A stretch of 64,000 nt of DNA from ZYF759 sp046297455 (GTDB lineage Bacteria > Pseudomonadota > Alphaproteobacteria > Rhizobiales > Rhizobiaceae): NCBI GenBank assembly GCA_046297455.1, contig JBKBIT010000008.1, positions 1 through 64,000 of the forward strand, given 5' to 3'. The translations under genes and the position numbers were made by a program. How positions within the stretch are numbered: the first letter of the stretch is position 1; every line of letters begins with the position of its first letter. This document shows positions 33,823 to 41,103 of the stretch, piece after piece. The notes under the pieces were generated by a model that worked only from the letters and a program-made list of their open reading frames with translations, was not told the DNA's origin and ran no database searches.

Positions 33823-34835
33823 GCGGTTTCCCTCTCTTCACTGGGGTTATTCGTTTCGTCTTCGGCGATCAGCAGGCGCGGATCGCGCGCCGCCCACAAT
33901 TTGACCGTCAGCCCACCCTCGGCGCCGGAGGCAAAAGAACGCCTGTCGATGGATTCCAGACCGGCATCTTCCATCCAGCCGGCAATCTGGCGGTCGGAAA
34001 AACCAAGCCGCAGATGGGCATATTCCTCGCGCAGGAACTCGAGATCATGCGGGGCGAAATCGACGATCACCAGCCGCCCGGAAGGCCGCAGCAACCGCGC
34101 CGCCTCCACGATGGCCCTGCCCGGCTCATCGAGATAGTGCAGCACCTGATGCATGGTGATGAGATCGAAGGCCTCACGCTCGACCGGCGGGGCGTAGAGA
34201 TCGCCGAGACGGACCTGCGCGTGCTGCACGCCGGCGCGGTCGAGATTGGCGCGGGCGACGGAAAGCATCTCGCGCGACAGGTCGAGACCGACGCCGCGCC
34301 GATAGATGGGGGCAAAGATTTCCAGCAGACGGCCCGTACCGGTGCCTAGGTCGAGCATGGCCTGAATGGGGGTGGTGCCTACAATCTCCTTCAGCGCCGC
34401 CTCCAGCTTGTCGTCGGGCGCATGCAGCGAACGGATCTTGTCCCAGCTCTCGGCATTGCGGCTGAAATAGTCGGCGGCACGTTCCTGGCGCTGTCGCTTC
34501 ACCGACTGCAGCCGCTCCATGTCGCGCTCCACCGCGCCCTGGCCCTCGTCCACGCGGGTGACGATGCCATGCAGAAATTCGCGGGCGCGATCGCTGTCGG
34601 ACAGATGGAAATAGGCCCAAGACCCTTCCTGGTAGCGGTCAATCAGGCCTGCATCGAGCAGAAGCTTGAGATGGCGGGAGACCCGCGGCTGCGACTGGCC
34701 CAGAATGCGGGTCAGGTCGGAAACGGTCAGATCGCCGCGCGACAGCAGCAGCAGGATACGCAGGCGGCTGGATTCGGCGGCCGCCTTTAGCGTATCTACC
34801 ATCTGGTCGAGGCCCACCGGTTGCCGCTTCAGCAT
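33819..34835 (-). CDS. ArsR-family regulator fused to a SAM-dependent methyltransferase domain
   Basis: A 338-residue fusion. Residues about 10-95 are an ArsR winged helix (SSRLRILLLLSRGDLTVSDLTRILGQSQPRVSRHLKLLLDAGLI). Residues about 145-290 are a class I methyltransferase with the SAM-binding MLDLGTGTGRLLEIF and MHQVLHYLDEPG. Such proteins beside metF in alphaproteobacteria are described as SAM/SAH-responsive regulators of methionine genes, so the methyltransferase fold is probably the sensor (from family knowledge). ATG 34835 follows the palindromic operator region by 23 nt. Metal-binding Cys pairs of ArsR metal sensors are not seen. Confidence 0.9.
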   Translation of the reverse strand: MLKRQPVGLDQMVDTLKAAAESSRLRILLLLSRGDLTVSDLTRILGQSQPRVSRHLKLLLDAGLIDRYQEGSWAYFHLSDSDRAREFLHGIVTRVDEGQGAVERDMERLQSVKRQRQERAADYFSRNAESWDKIRSLHAPDDKLEAALKEIVGTTPIQAMLDLGTGTGRLLEIFAPIYRRGVGLDLSREMLSVARANLDRAGVQHAQVRLGDLYAPPVEREAFDLITMHQVLHYLDEPGRAIVEAARLLRPSGRLVIVDFAPHDLEFLREEYAHLRLGFSDRQIAGWMEDAGLESIDRRSFASGAEGGLTVKLWAARDPRLLIAEDETNNPSEERETA

Positions 34836-34858
34836 GCAGGTACTCCGAAACAAAACAC

Positions 34859-34880
34859 GATATAAAGATATGTTTATATC
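34859..34880. promoter_or_regulatory. Palindrome GATATAAA-GATATG-TTTATATC upstream of the ArsR/metF operon
   Basis: A perfect 8-nt inverted repeat with a 6-nt spacer, in the 84-nt gap between the ArsR-type gene and divergent trmO. Size and AT content fit an ArsR-family operator, so autoregulation is likely. It may also affect trmO, whose ATG is 39 nt away and lacks an obvious ribosome site. Confidence 0.65.
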
Positions 34881-34919
34881 CTTTCGAAAGTTCGCGCAAG
34901 ACGGGATATCAATTTTGCC

Positions 34920-35456
34920 ATGACACCCACAGACGAGCCGACCTCCGACCTGCAGCCGCGCGAGGGCGAAATGACCCTCGCCTTCGATCCGGGCAGCGAA
35001 GATGGCGATGCTCATGTCGTCTTCATCGGCCGGGTCGACTCGCCCTGGACCGAGCGTTCGGACTGCCCGAAGAACATGAATGCGGCTCGCGAACGCGGCC
35101 TGCCGGCAAGCCTTGCCGTCGACGCGCCCTACCGTCCCGGCCTTTCGGGTCTTGCCCGGGCCAGCCACGCGATCGTGCTGACCTGGCTCGACCGGACACC
35201 GCGCAACCTGATCATCCAGAAGCCGCGCCATGCCGTAGCGGCAAGCGGCGTCTTTGCATTGCGTTCCCCCGCGCGACCAAACCCGATCGGGTTTCATGTC
35301 TGCCGCATTCTAGGCATCGACGAAGAGCAAGGGATCGTCAGGCTGGCGGCGATCGACGTGCTCGACGGCACGCCGCTGATCGACATCAAGCCCTATTTCG
35401 CCTCCACCGATGCCGTTCCCGAGGCCACGCGTGTCGACCGGGAGAAACCGGATTGA
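34920..35456 (+). CDS. trmO: tRNA (N6-threonylcarbamoyladenosine37-N6)-methyltransferase
   Basis: TrmO adds a methyl group to t6A37 of threonine tRNAs. The 178-residue protein has the TsaA/YaeB beta-barrel signatures VVFIGRVDSPW, CPKNMNAARE, LVVDAPYRPGL-like ASLAVDAPYRPGLSGL, and LRSPARPNPIGFHVCRILGI. DGTPLIDIKPYF is near the end. The ribosome site is weak, and an internal ATG (MTLAFDP) is possible. It is divergent from the ArsR/metF operon and coupled to the next gene by an overlap. Confidence 0.9.
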   Translation: MTPTDEPTSDLQPREGEMTLAFDPGSEDGDAHVVFIGRVDSPWTERSDCPKNMNAARERGLPASLAVDAPYRPGLSGLARASHAIVLTWLDRTPRNLIIQKPRHAVAASGVFALRSPARPNPIGFHVCRILGIDEEQGIVRLAAIDVLDGTPLIDIKPYFASTDAVPEATRVDREKPD

Positions 35457-35770
35457 CGCCGCGCACCGGTCGCAAGAAGGCGATCGCGCGGGCGCTGACC
35501 GTTCTCTTGCCGCAGGCGCCCTATGCCGACATCGAAGCGATCCGCGAGATGGCGTCCGCAAAGAAGATGCGCGAATTGCCGCCCGCAATCGCGGTCTGGC
35601 TGGCGACCGTGACCCATGTGCGCCATGTGCATACCGACTATGACGCCTTGCTTGCGGAGGGTTATGACCGCGATGCCGCCCGGCATTTCGTGGTCGACGA
35701 GATCAACGATGTGCTGACGGGCTGGCGCGCAACGAGGCTTCTGGAAGCGGATATCGACGATGACGAGTAG
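35453..35770 (+). CDS. DUF2293-domain protein
   Basis: A 105-residue protein that starts at TTG, overlapping the trmO stop, with GGGAG before it. The body (VWLATVTHVRHVHTDYDALLAEGYDRDAARHFV) fits DUF2293, a short helical domain of unknown function. The coupling to trmO suggests co-expression. No catalytic motif is visible. Confidence 0.75.
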   Translation: MTPRTGRKKAIARALTVLLPQAPYADIEAIREMASAKKMRELPPAIAVWLATVTHVRHVHTDYDALLAEGYDRDAARHFVVDEINDVLTGWRATRLLEADIDDDE

Positions 35771-35795
35771 AAAGTATCGGAGCGGCTTGCCGGAG

Positions 35796-36410
35796 CTAGG
35801 GACGATAGATCCACTGCTCCGGCACCCGGACCGAAACCTGCTCGCCAGCGGTAATCCGGCCGGGCTTTTCCACCCAGGCGACAAGCCCCCTCAGCCGGCG
35901 GCCGACCTTCGGGAACAGCAGGGAGCCGGCATCGTGATCGCGCATCTTCGCGTGTTCGGCGATGGAGCGGCCGGCGATGCGACACGGCACGTTCTGGCCA
36001 TCGATCTTCAGCGTCACCCCGCCCTGAAAGAACAACATCGTACCGGCCGGCAGCATGGACAGGCTGGGCACGTCCGACAGAAGCAGGTTGGCGCCGATCC
36101 ATTCCGGCAGAACCTCGTCCAAGCCCATGGCGCGGGCGATCTTCGCCAGTTCGTCCGGCGCGACGATAGAGAGCTGGCGCTCGTTGCGCATCTCGGTGCC
36201 GCGCGCATACCAGGGCTCGCGCCCGCCGGAGCGGCGCGTGTAGCCGGCATGGAAATCTCCCTCGATACCCTCGAAGGTCACGTCGAAGGCCTCGACGGCG
36301 CGAGTCTGGAAGTGATCGAATGGGGCCACATAGGCGCCCGCCACCCTGGCAAGCAGCTTGCGGCCAGGCACGATCTCGGTCTCGGCGTCACGTTCGAACA
36401 TGTCGAGCAT
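35796..36410 (-). CDS. MOSC-domain protein
   Basis: A 204-residue MOSC (molybdenum cofactor sulfurase C-terminal) protein. EGIEGDFHAGYTRRSGGREPWYARG and RNERQLSIVAPDELA are typical. IGANLLLSDVPSLSMLPAGTMLFF and the Cys-containing VPCRIAGRSIAEH follow the family's metal/sulfur carrier site. ATG 36410 was picked for its AGAGGG site; an in-frame ATG at 36476 is possible. It is convergent with the DUF2293 gene. Role probably in sulfur or molybdenum cofactor handling, substrate unknown. Confidence 0.85.
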   Translation of the reverse strand: MLDMFERDAETEIVPGRKLLARVAGAYVAPFDHFQTRAVEAFDVTFEGIEGDFHAGYTRRSGGREPWYARGTEMRNERQLSIVAPDELAKIARAMGLDEVLPEWIGANLLLSDVPSLSMLPAGTMLFFQGGVTLKIDGQNVPCRIAGRSIAEHAKMRDHDAGSLLFPKVGRRLRGLVAWVEKPGRITAGEQVSVRVPEQWIYRP

Positions 36411-36523
36411 CGCGGGTTCCCTCTTGTTGAAGGGACAGGATTCAACGGATGCGATGCCGATGCCAACTGTTTTCATCCGCAGACGGCGAAACCCGTCGGC
36501 GCTAGGCTTCCGAAAGCTTGGCG

Positions 36524-36913
36524 CTATGCCTTGACGCTGGCGCCGAGGGCGGCTTTCAGGCTGCCGGCGACGTCTTCCATCGTGTAGGGTTTTTGCAGGA
36601 TCGGCCAGCAATGCCAGCTCTCCGGCAGACCCGCGCGCCCGTAGCCGGTGGCAAAGACGATCAGGATACCACGTGAAGCGACGCGCTCGGCCAGTTCGAA
36701 CACCGGCTCGCCGGCAAGATTGACATCGAGAATGGCAATGTCCGGCGTCGGCGCCGTTTCCAGAAACTCGATCGCCCGCCCCAGCCGCATCGCAGGGCCG
36801 ATGACCCTGCATCCAAGATCGGCGAGCATATCCTCGAGGTTGAGCGCCACCAGGGCCTCGTCCTCGACAACGAACACGCCGATATCCTTCAACTCATTGC
36901 CGTGGTCGTTCAT
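36524..36913 (-). CDS. Single-domain response regulator (receiver)
   Basis: A 129-residue CheY-like receiver without an output domain. The acidic pocket VVEDEA (residues 16-21), the phospho-acceptor D63 in ILDVNLAGE and the conserved Lys in ILQKPYT are present. It overlaps the 3' end of the kinase gene by 20 nt, so kinase and receiver are made together and are likely partners. It could pass phosphate on to a separate output protein. Confidence 0.9.
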   Translation of the reverse strand: MNDHGNELKDIGVFVVEDEALVALNLEDMLADLGCRVIGPAMRLGRAIEFLETAPTPDIAILDVNLAGEPVFELAERVASRGILIVFATGYGRAGLPESWHCWPILQKPYTMEDVAGSLKAALGASVKA

Positions 36914-38375
36914 TGTCTTGCTCGATCGTGTCATAGGATTCCAGAGGAATGGTGAGGCTACAGCGGAAACCTTCCGCGGCGTAGTCGCAATCGAAGGCGC
37001 CGCCAAATTCGCCATCGACAACACGTGCGATCATGCGCGAGCCGAAGCCTTTGTGGCTGGGCGCCTCGACCAAGGGGCCACCCGTCTCGTGCCAGCTGAT
37101 GCGAAGTTCGTCTCCGTCCACAGCCCAGTTCACGCTGACCTTGCCACTTTCGCTGCTCAGCGCGCCGTACTTGGCCGCGTTGGTGGCCAGTTCGTGCAAC
37201 ACCATGGCGATGGCGATCGCCGCCTTTGGGTTGAGCGGCACATTTTCGCCCTCAAGGCCGTAGCGTTCCGGACCGTGGGCGGCGAGTTCGTTCTCGACCA
37301 GGGTCCGGATGCCGGCATCCGACCATTGGCGCTCCGACAAAAGATTATGGGCGCGTGACAGGGCCAGAATACGGCCTTCGAAGTCGCGCCGGGCGCTGGG
37401 CATGTCGCGGGCTGCGCGCAGGGTCTGCGAGGCAATCGACTGGACGGTGGCGAGTGTGTTTTTGACCCGGTGGTTGAGTTCGGCCAGCAGCAATGCCTGA
37501 CGCCGCTCGGCAAGCGTCGCTTCAGTGCGGTCCATGCCCTGCACGAAGACGCCCGTCACCTTGCCTTCGCCGTCACGGATCGGCGCATATGAGAAATCCA
37601 GATAGAATTGCTCCAGCTGTTGGTCGTGTCCCGACTGGAGCAACACGCTGGCGCCCGTCGCACCGCGCTCCTCGCCCCTGGCCAAAACATCGTCCAGCAT
37701 CTCCAGGAAACCCTGGCCCTCGATCTCGGGTAGCGCCTCGCGCACCGGAAGACCGACGACATCGCGTCCGCCGATCAGCCGCAGATAGGCATCATTGGCG
37801 AATGTGAAGACGTGGTCGGCCCCCGACAGAACCGCGATGAAGCCCGGCGCCTGCTGGAACAGGCGGCGGAAATCGTCGCTCTCCGCCAGAAGTTCACGAT
37901 GTGCCTCCTCGACCTCGCGCGCATGTTCGATGAGTTCGGAGGCGCCACTGCGCGCCGAAAAGGGCAGGCTGGCCGCCTCGCGCAGTCGCACCAGATCGGT
38001 GACGTCGACCGTGTTCTGGACGATGAAGGCGACATTGCCATCCTCGCCGAGGATCGGCGACTGCGAAGCGGTCCAGTAGCGCGTCTCGGTACCGCCTCCC
38101 TGGGATACGGGGCGGGGAATGTCGTAGGGGATATAGGCCAGGGTGTCGGTCTTGCCGGTGGAGAGCACGCGCTCGAAGGAAGCGCGCAGCCGCCGCCCGC
38201 CCTCACCCGGATTGGGAAAAAGGGCGAACAGATTCTTGCCGATCAGTTCTTCCCGGCATCGCATGGTGGCGTGCTCATAGGCCCGGTTCACCGCGACGAA
38301 ATTGAAATCGCGGTCGAGTACCATGTGCGCGCCGGGAAGCGCTTCAAATAGCAGCTGGAAATCTGGAACTCGCAT
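36894..38375 (-). CDS. HWE-family sensor histidine kinase with two PAS domains
   Basis: A cytosolic 493-residue kinase without membrane helices. PAS domain 1 spans about residues 5-125 (ALPGAHMVLDRDFNFVAVNRAYE) and PAS 2 about 170-285 (FQQAPGFIAVLSGADHVFTFANDAYLRLIGG). The HWE phosphorylation motif LLLAELNHRVKNTLATVQSIA has H302. AIAIAMVLHELATNAAKYGAL and SWHETGGP form the ATP-binding part. HWE kinases are typical of alphaproteobacteria and often sense light or general stress through PAS. I see no Cys of a LOV motif (NCRFLQ), so light sensing is not supported. Confidence 0.92.
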   Translation of the reverse strand: MRVPDFQLLFEALPGAHMVLDRDFNFVAVNRAYEHATMRCREELIGKNLFALFPNPGEGGRRLRASFERVLSTGKTDTLAYIPYDIPRPVSQGGGTETRYWTASQSPILGEDGNVAFIVQNTVDVTDLVRLREAASLPFSARSGASELIEHAREVEEAHRELLAESDDFRRLFQQAPGFIAVLSGADHVFTFANDAYLRLIGGRDVVGLPVREALPEIEGQGFLEMLDDVLARGEERGATGASVLLQSGHDQQLEQFYLDFSYAPIRDGEGKVTGVFVQGMDRTEATLAERRQALLLAELNHRVKNTLATVQSIASQTLRAARDMPSARRDFEGRILALSRAHNLLSERQWSDAGIRTLVENELAAHGPERYGLEGENVPLNPKAAIAIAMVLHELATNAAKYGALSSESGKVSVNWAVDGDELRISWHETGGPLVEAPSHKGFGSRMIARVVDGEFGGAFDCDYAAEGFRCSLTIPLESYDTIEQDNERPRQ

Positions 38376-38571
38376 TGCACCCCATACGGCAACTTGCCAT
38401 CCGGCAAACGCCCCCGCCTGCCGCCCAATGATTCTAACGTGGCGACACCGAATTGGTTCCCTCAATAACAATGTCAAGCAGGCGACACCTGGCCGCATGC
38501 TTTACCAACCCTCAATATGGGGCTAGATTTCTTGCGGACGGGGAAGCGAAGCGCCCTTCAAGGAGGCACTC

Positions 38572-38982
38572 ATGTCTGCCCGTCTGCTTTGTGCTCTTGC
38601 AGCCACGACCACCTTCATGGCCCTGCCGGCCATGGCCGCCGACCTTTCGTGCAACGGTCTCATCGCTTCCGGCGAGACGATGATCTGCGCCGGTTTCGAA
38701 CCGAACTGGGCCCTGACGCTCGCCTGCTCCGGCACCGCCATGAGCTCGACCTTCATCGACGCCTTTTCCGGTGACCTGACCGAAACACCGGGCACGGTCT
38801 CGTTTGCCTCGCAAAATCCCTGGGTGCTGTCGACCAGCCACGGGATAGAGGGATCGATCGCCTGGACGCCGGGCGGCTGCACCGACGAGGCCGACATGAC
38901 CTACGACTTCACCTTCACCCCGACAGCCGCGCCGGGGCTCGGCGGCAATCTGCTGATGCCGTTTTGTTGCAGGGTGGAGTGA
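38572..38982 (+). CDS. Secreted protein of unknown function
   Basis: A 136-residue exported protein: signal peptide MSARLLCALAATTTFMALPAMAA (cleavage after about residue 23) and a Cys-containing mature domain with MICAGFEPNWALTLAC and ends LLMPFCCRVE. The GFEPNWALTL stretch resembles the xNEPFWSL motif of COG3650-type periplasmic domains, a weak resemblance. AAGGAGG lies 6 nt before ATG. It faces the kinase across a 196-nt divergent region that shows nothing else recognisable. Confidence 0.7.
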   Translation: MSARLLCALAATTTFMALPAMAADLSCNGLIASGETMICAGFEPNWALTLACSGTAMSSTFIDAFSGDLTETPGTVSFASQNPWVLSTSHGIEGSIAWTPGGCTDEADMTYDFTFTPTAAPGLGGNLLMPFCCRVE

Positions 38983-38989
38983 GGGCGCG

Positions 38990-39256
38990 TCAGCGATAGA
39001 CGTCGCGGCGGTTGCCGACACGCACGATCATGATCGTCACCGCCTAGTCGTCGATGGAGGCAACGACGCGAATAGCGCCAACGCGGTATTTCCAGTAATC
39101 CGAAAACGGGCCGGACAGGGCCTCACCGATCTCGCGCGGATCGTCACGCGCGCTGACCCGGTCGCGAATGAAACGCGCGATGCGCTCCCGGTCCGCGTGA
39201 CCGAACCGTTCCATATCCTTGATCGCCCGTTTTTCCCAACGGACTTTCCAGGACAT
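38990..39256 (-). pseudogene. RelE/ParE-type toxin gene interrupted by an in-frame amber codon
   Basis: The intact part (70 codons from ATG 39256) reads as a RelE-fold toxin: SWKVRWEKRAIKDMERF, then SGPFSDYWKYRVGAIRVVASIDD. It stops at TAG (39046-39044). Directly after it the same frame continues AVTIMIVRVGNRRDVYR and ends at TGA 38990, which is exactly the conserved C-terminus of RelE toxins. The restored length would be 88 residues, the family norm. The toxin is thus a one-codon nonsense mutant unless amber is suppressed or the base is a sequencing error. Confidence 0.8.
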
Positions 39257-39258
39257 TT

Positions 39259-39498
39259 TCAGCTGGCCTTGGCGGTTGGGACGTCATCCAGCTCGACGCC
39301 CAGCTCCTTCATCGCGTCATCGAAATCGACGAACTCCGGATTGTCTCGCAACCGCTGCTCGGCGAGATAGGCGTCCTCAAGATCGTCGAGATGCTCGAGG
39401 ATCGCCTGACGCGCGTAATAGCTCTTGGTCCGGCCGGTCTTTTTGGCGAGATCGTCGAGGCGTTTTTCGATTTCGGGCGGCAGTCGAAGGGCGAGCAT
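39259..39498 (-). CDS. Ribbon-helix-helix antitoxin (RelB/DinJ-like)
   Basis: A 79-residue protein 2 nt upstream of the toxin gene. MLALRLPPEIEKRLDDLAKKTGRTKSYYARQAILEHL is the ribbon-helix-helix DNA-binding half, as in RelB/CopG antitoxins, and an acidic tail follows that would wrap the toxin. It remains intact although the toxin is broken. Autoregulation through the small palindrome just upstream is likely. Confidence 0.85.
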   Translation of the reverse strand: MLALRLPPEIEKRLDDLAKKTGRTKSYYARQAILEHLDDLEDAYLAEQRLRDNPEFVDFDDAMKELGVELDDVPTAKAS

Positions 39499-39512
39499 GA
39501 CAGGGCTCTTTT

Positions 39513-39528
39513 GCTATACATGAATAGC
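39513..39528. promoter_or_regulatory. Candidate antitoxin operator GCTAT-ACATGA-ATAGC
   Basis: A 5-nt inverted repeat 15 nt before the antitoxin ATG, overlapping a TATTCATGTATAGC promoter-like stretch on the minus strand. Typical position for antitoxin autorepression. Confidence 0.4.
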
Positions 39529-39671
39529 GGAATGCCTGTGGACGCAAACCAACGAGCAAACATGTGTGAGTACCGGGCTTCGTGGCGAGACATGAGGAGC
39601 CGAATCGCGCAACATTGACAAACTTTAGAAGTTCTGCTTTTGTTCCGAACTTCGCGATAGGGGAACATGCC

Positions 39672-40319
39672 ATGAATGCGGAGCCGAGAGATGCGGCACT
39701 CGATCTGTTGCGACTTGCGGGAGAAGGCGAGGCCTTCCGTACCGTTCTCGCCGACCCGCCCTGGCGTTTTATCAACCGGACCGGAAAGGTCGCGCCGGAG
39801 CATCGGCGCCTTTCCCGATACGGAACGATGACCACCGACGAGATTTGCGCCTTGCCGGTGAAGTCGCTGACGATCGAGCCGACGCACCTCTATCTCTGGG
39901 TGCCCAACGCGCTCCTGCCAGACGGGCTGCGCGTAATGGAGGCATGGGGCTTCCAGTACAAGGCCAATATCGTCTGGCACAAGATACGAAAGGATGGCGG
40001 CTCGGATGGCCGGGGAGTCGGCTTTTATTTCCGCAACGTGACCGAGCTTCTGCTGTTCGGCGTGCGCGGCAAGAACGCCCGCACCGAGGCTGCGGGGCGG
40101 AGCCAGGTCAATTACATGTCGTCGCGCAAGCGCGAGCATTCGCGCAAGCCGGATGAGCAGTACGAGTTGATCGAGAGCTGCTCCAAGGGGCCCTATCTCG
40201 AACTCTTCGCGCGCGGCACGCGGCCCGGCTGGACCTATTGGGGCAACCAGGCGGACGAGAGCTACAAGCCGACATGGAAGACTTATGCGTACAACTCATC
40301 GGTGGAAGCCGCAGAATAG
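39672..40319 (+). CDS. MT-A70-family DNA adenine-N6 methyltransferase (type II RM modification subunit)
   Basis: A 215-residue methyltransferase. DPPW is at residues 28-31 (VLADPPWRF), the amino-methylation motif IV of the MT-A70 class. THLYLWVPNALLPDGLRVMEAWGF, NIVWHKIRK, GVGFYFRNVTELLLFGVRG and YLELFARGTRPGWTYWGNQ follow this class. The start ATG 39672 follows AGGGGAA. It meets the nuclease gene tail to tail with no base between the stops, so the pair is a complete restriction-modification unit. It would methylate the same site that the nuclease cuts. Confidence 0.88.
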   Translation: MNAEPRDAALDLLRLAGEGEAFRTVLADPPWRFINRTGKVAPEHRRLSRYGTMTTDEICALPVKSLTIEPTHLYLWVPNALLPDGLRVMEAWGFQYKANIVWHKIRKDGGSDGRGVGFYFRNVTELLLFGVRGKNARTEAAGRSQVNYMSSRKREHSRKPDEQYELIESCSKGPYLELFARGTRPGWTYWGNQADESYKPTWKTYAYNSSVEAAE

Positions 40320-41078
40320 TTAATAATTGAAGCTAACCGCGCTTGAGGGGATACCAATCAGCACTAGCGGGCAGGGGTTTCCCACGCCCCTAAGAACTCG
40401 GTCCCTAAGCTTGCGCCAGTGTGTAGTTGCTTCGCCAAACTTATCGCTTACAAACGCCTCCACCCACGCCTGCCGGAAATCACCAATGCGGTCCGCGCGT
40501 TCCTCTATAAGTCTGCGTTGGCGGCGCGTGGGCGTGTAGCCAAAGGCATCCAACTGGTCGAAACTAACCAATTGGTGGTCGTCCGCGAACCGGCGGAGTA
40601 ACGACCTCATGTCGCGCTGCATACTCTCACCGCGAGTAATGATTCCGCCCACAGACACAGCGCCTTCTGCGTGAAGCCTCTTGAAACTTTCCAGATCACG
40701 ATCGAAAAACGGATCCTTGTTGTTCCATTCGATCTCTAGGGCAAAGATCCAAGCATCCTTGCCAAAGCTCTTCACGTGGTCAATTTCATGAGAAAGAGCG
40801 GCCACCTCCCGCTCTTCCTCCTGCTCGCCCCACTTCACGAGTTTTCGTACTTGAATATTGCGCTTCACCCAGTTCTGCTCTGCGAGTCCTCTTCGGAGGC
40901 GCTGCGTGAGACCAGCTTCTCCGCCACCGCCGGCCACGATTTCCATTATCGGAATATCCAAGGCTATCAGAGCGTCTTCAATTTCTCGCTCGGCTTCCGG
41001 CATGTCTCGCGAGATGATCGCTTCGGCGTGATGGAGAGCGAGGACGTCGAAGCCCCTTTGCTTTAGTCCTTCAAACAA
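40320..41078 (-). CDS. Type II restriction endonuclease, BglII/BstYI-like
   Basis: A 252-residue protein with the BglII/BstYI-family core. Around residues 108-132, DAWIFALEIEWNNKDPFFDRDL holds acidic residues (D108, E115, E117, D122) suitable for Mg binding, then FKRLHAEGAVSVGGIITRGE. I take the TTG at 41078 as start because AAGGGGGGCG precedes it. The gene is visibly less GC-rich than its surroundings, a sign of transfer. BglII cuts AGATCT and BstYI RGATCY; the site of this enzyme is not known. Confidence 0.8.
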   Translation of the reverse strand: MFEGLKQRGFDVLALHHAEAIISRDMPEAEREIEDALIALDIPIMEIVAGGGGEAGLTQRLRRGLAEQNWVKRNIQVRKLVKWGEQEEEREVAALSHEIDHVKSFGKDAWIFALEIEWNNKDPFFDRDLESFKRLHAEGAVSVGGIITRGESMQRDMRSLLRRFADDHQLVSFDQLDAFGYTPTRRQRRLIEERADRIGDFRQAWVEAFVSDKFGEATTHWRKLRDRVLRGVGNPCPLVLIGIPSSAVSFNY

Positions 41079-41103
41079 TTCTCGCCCCCCTTAAGTTCTG
41101 CCC

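Noticed and set aside
36894..38375. LOV light-sensing function of the HWE kinase
   Set aside because: The PAS domains lack the NCRFLQ motif with the photoactive Cys.
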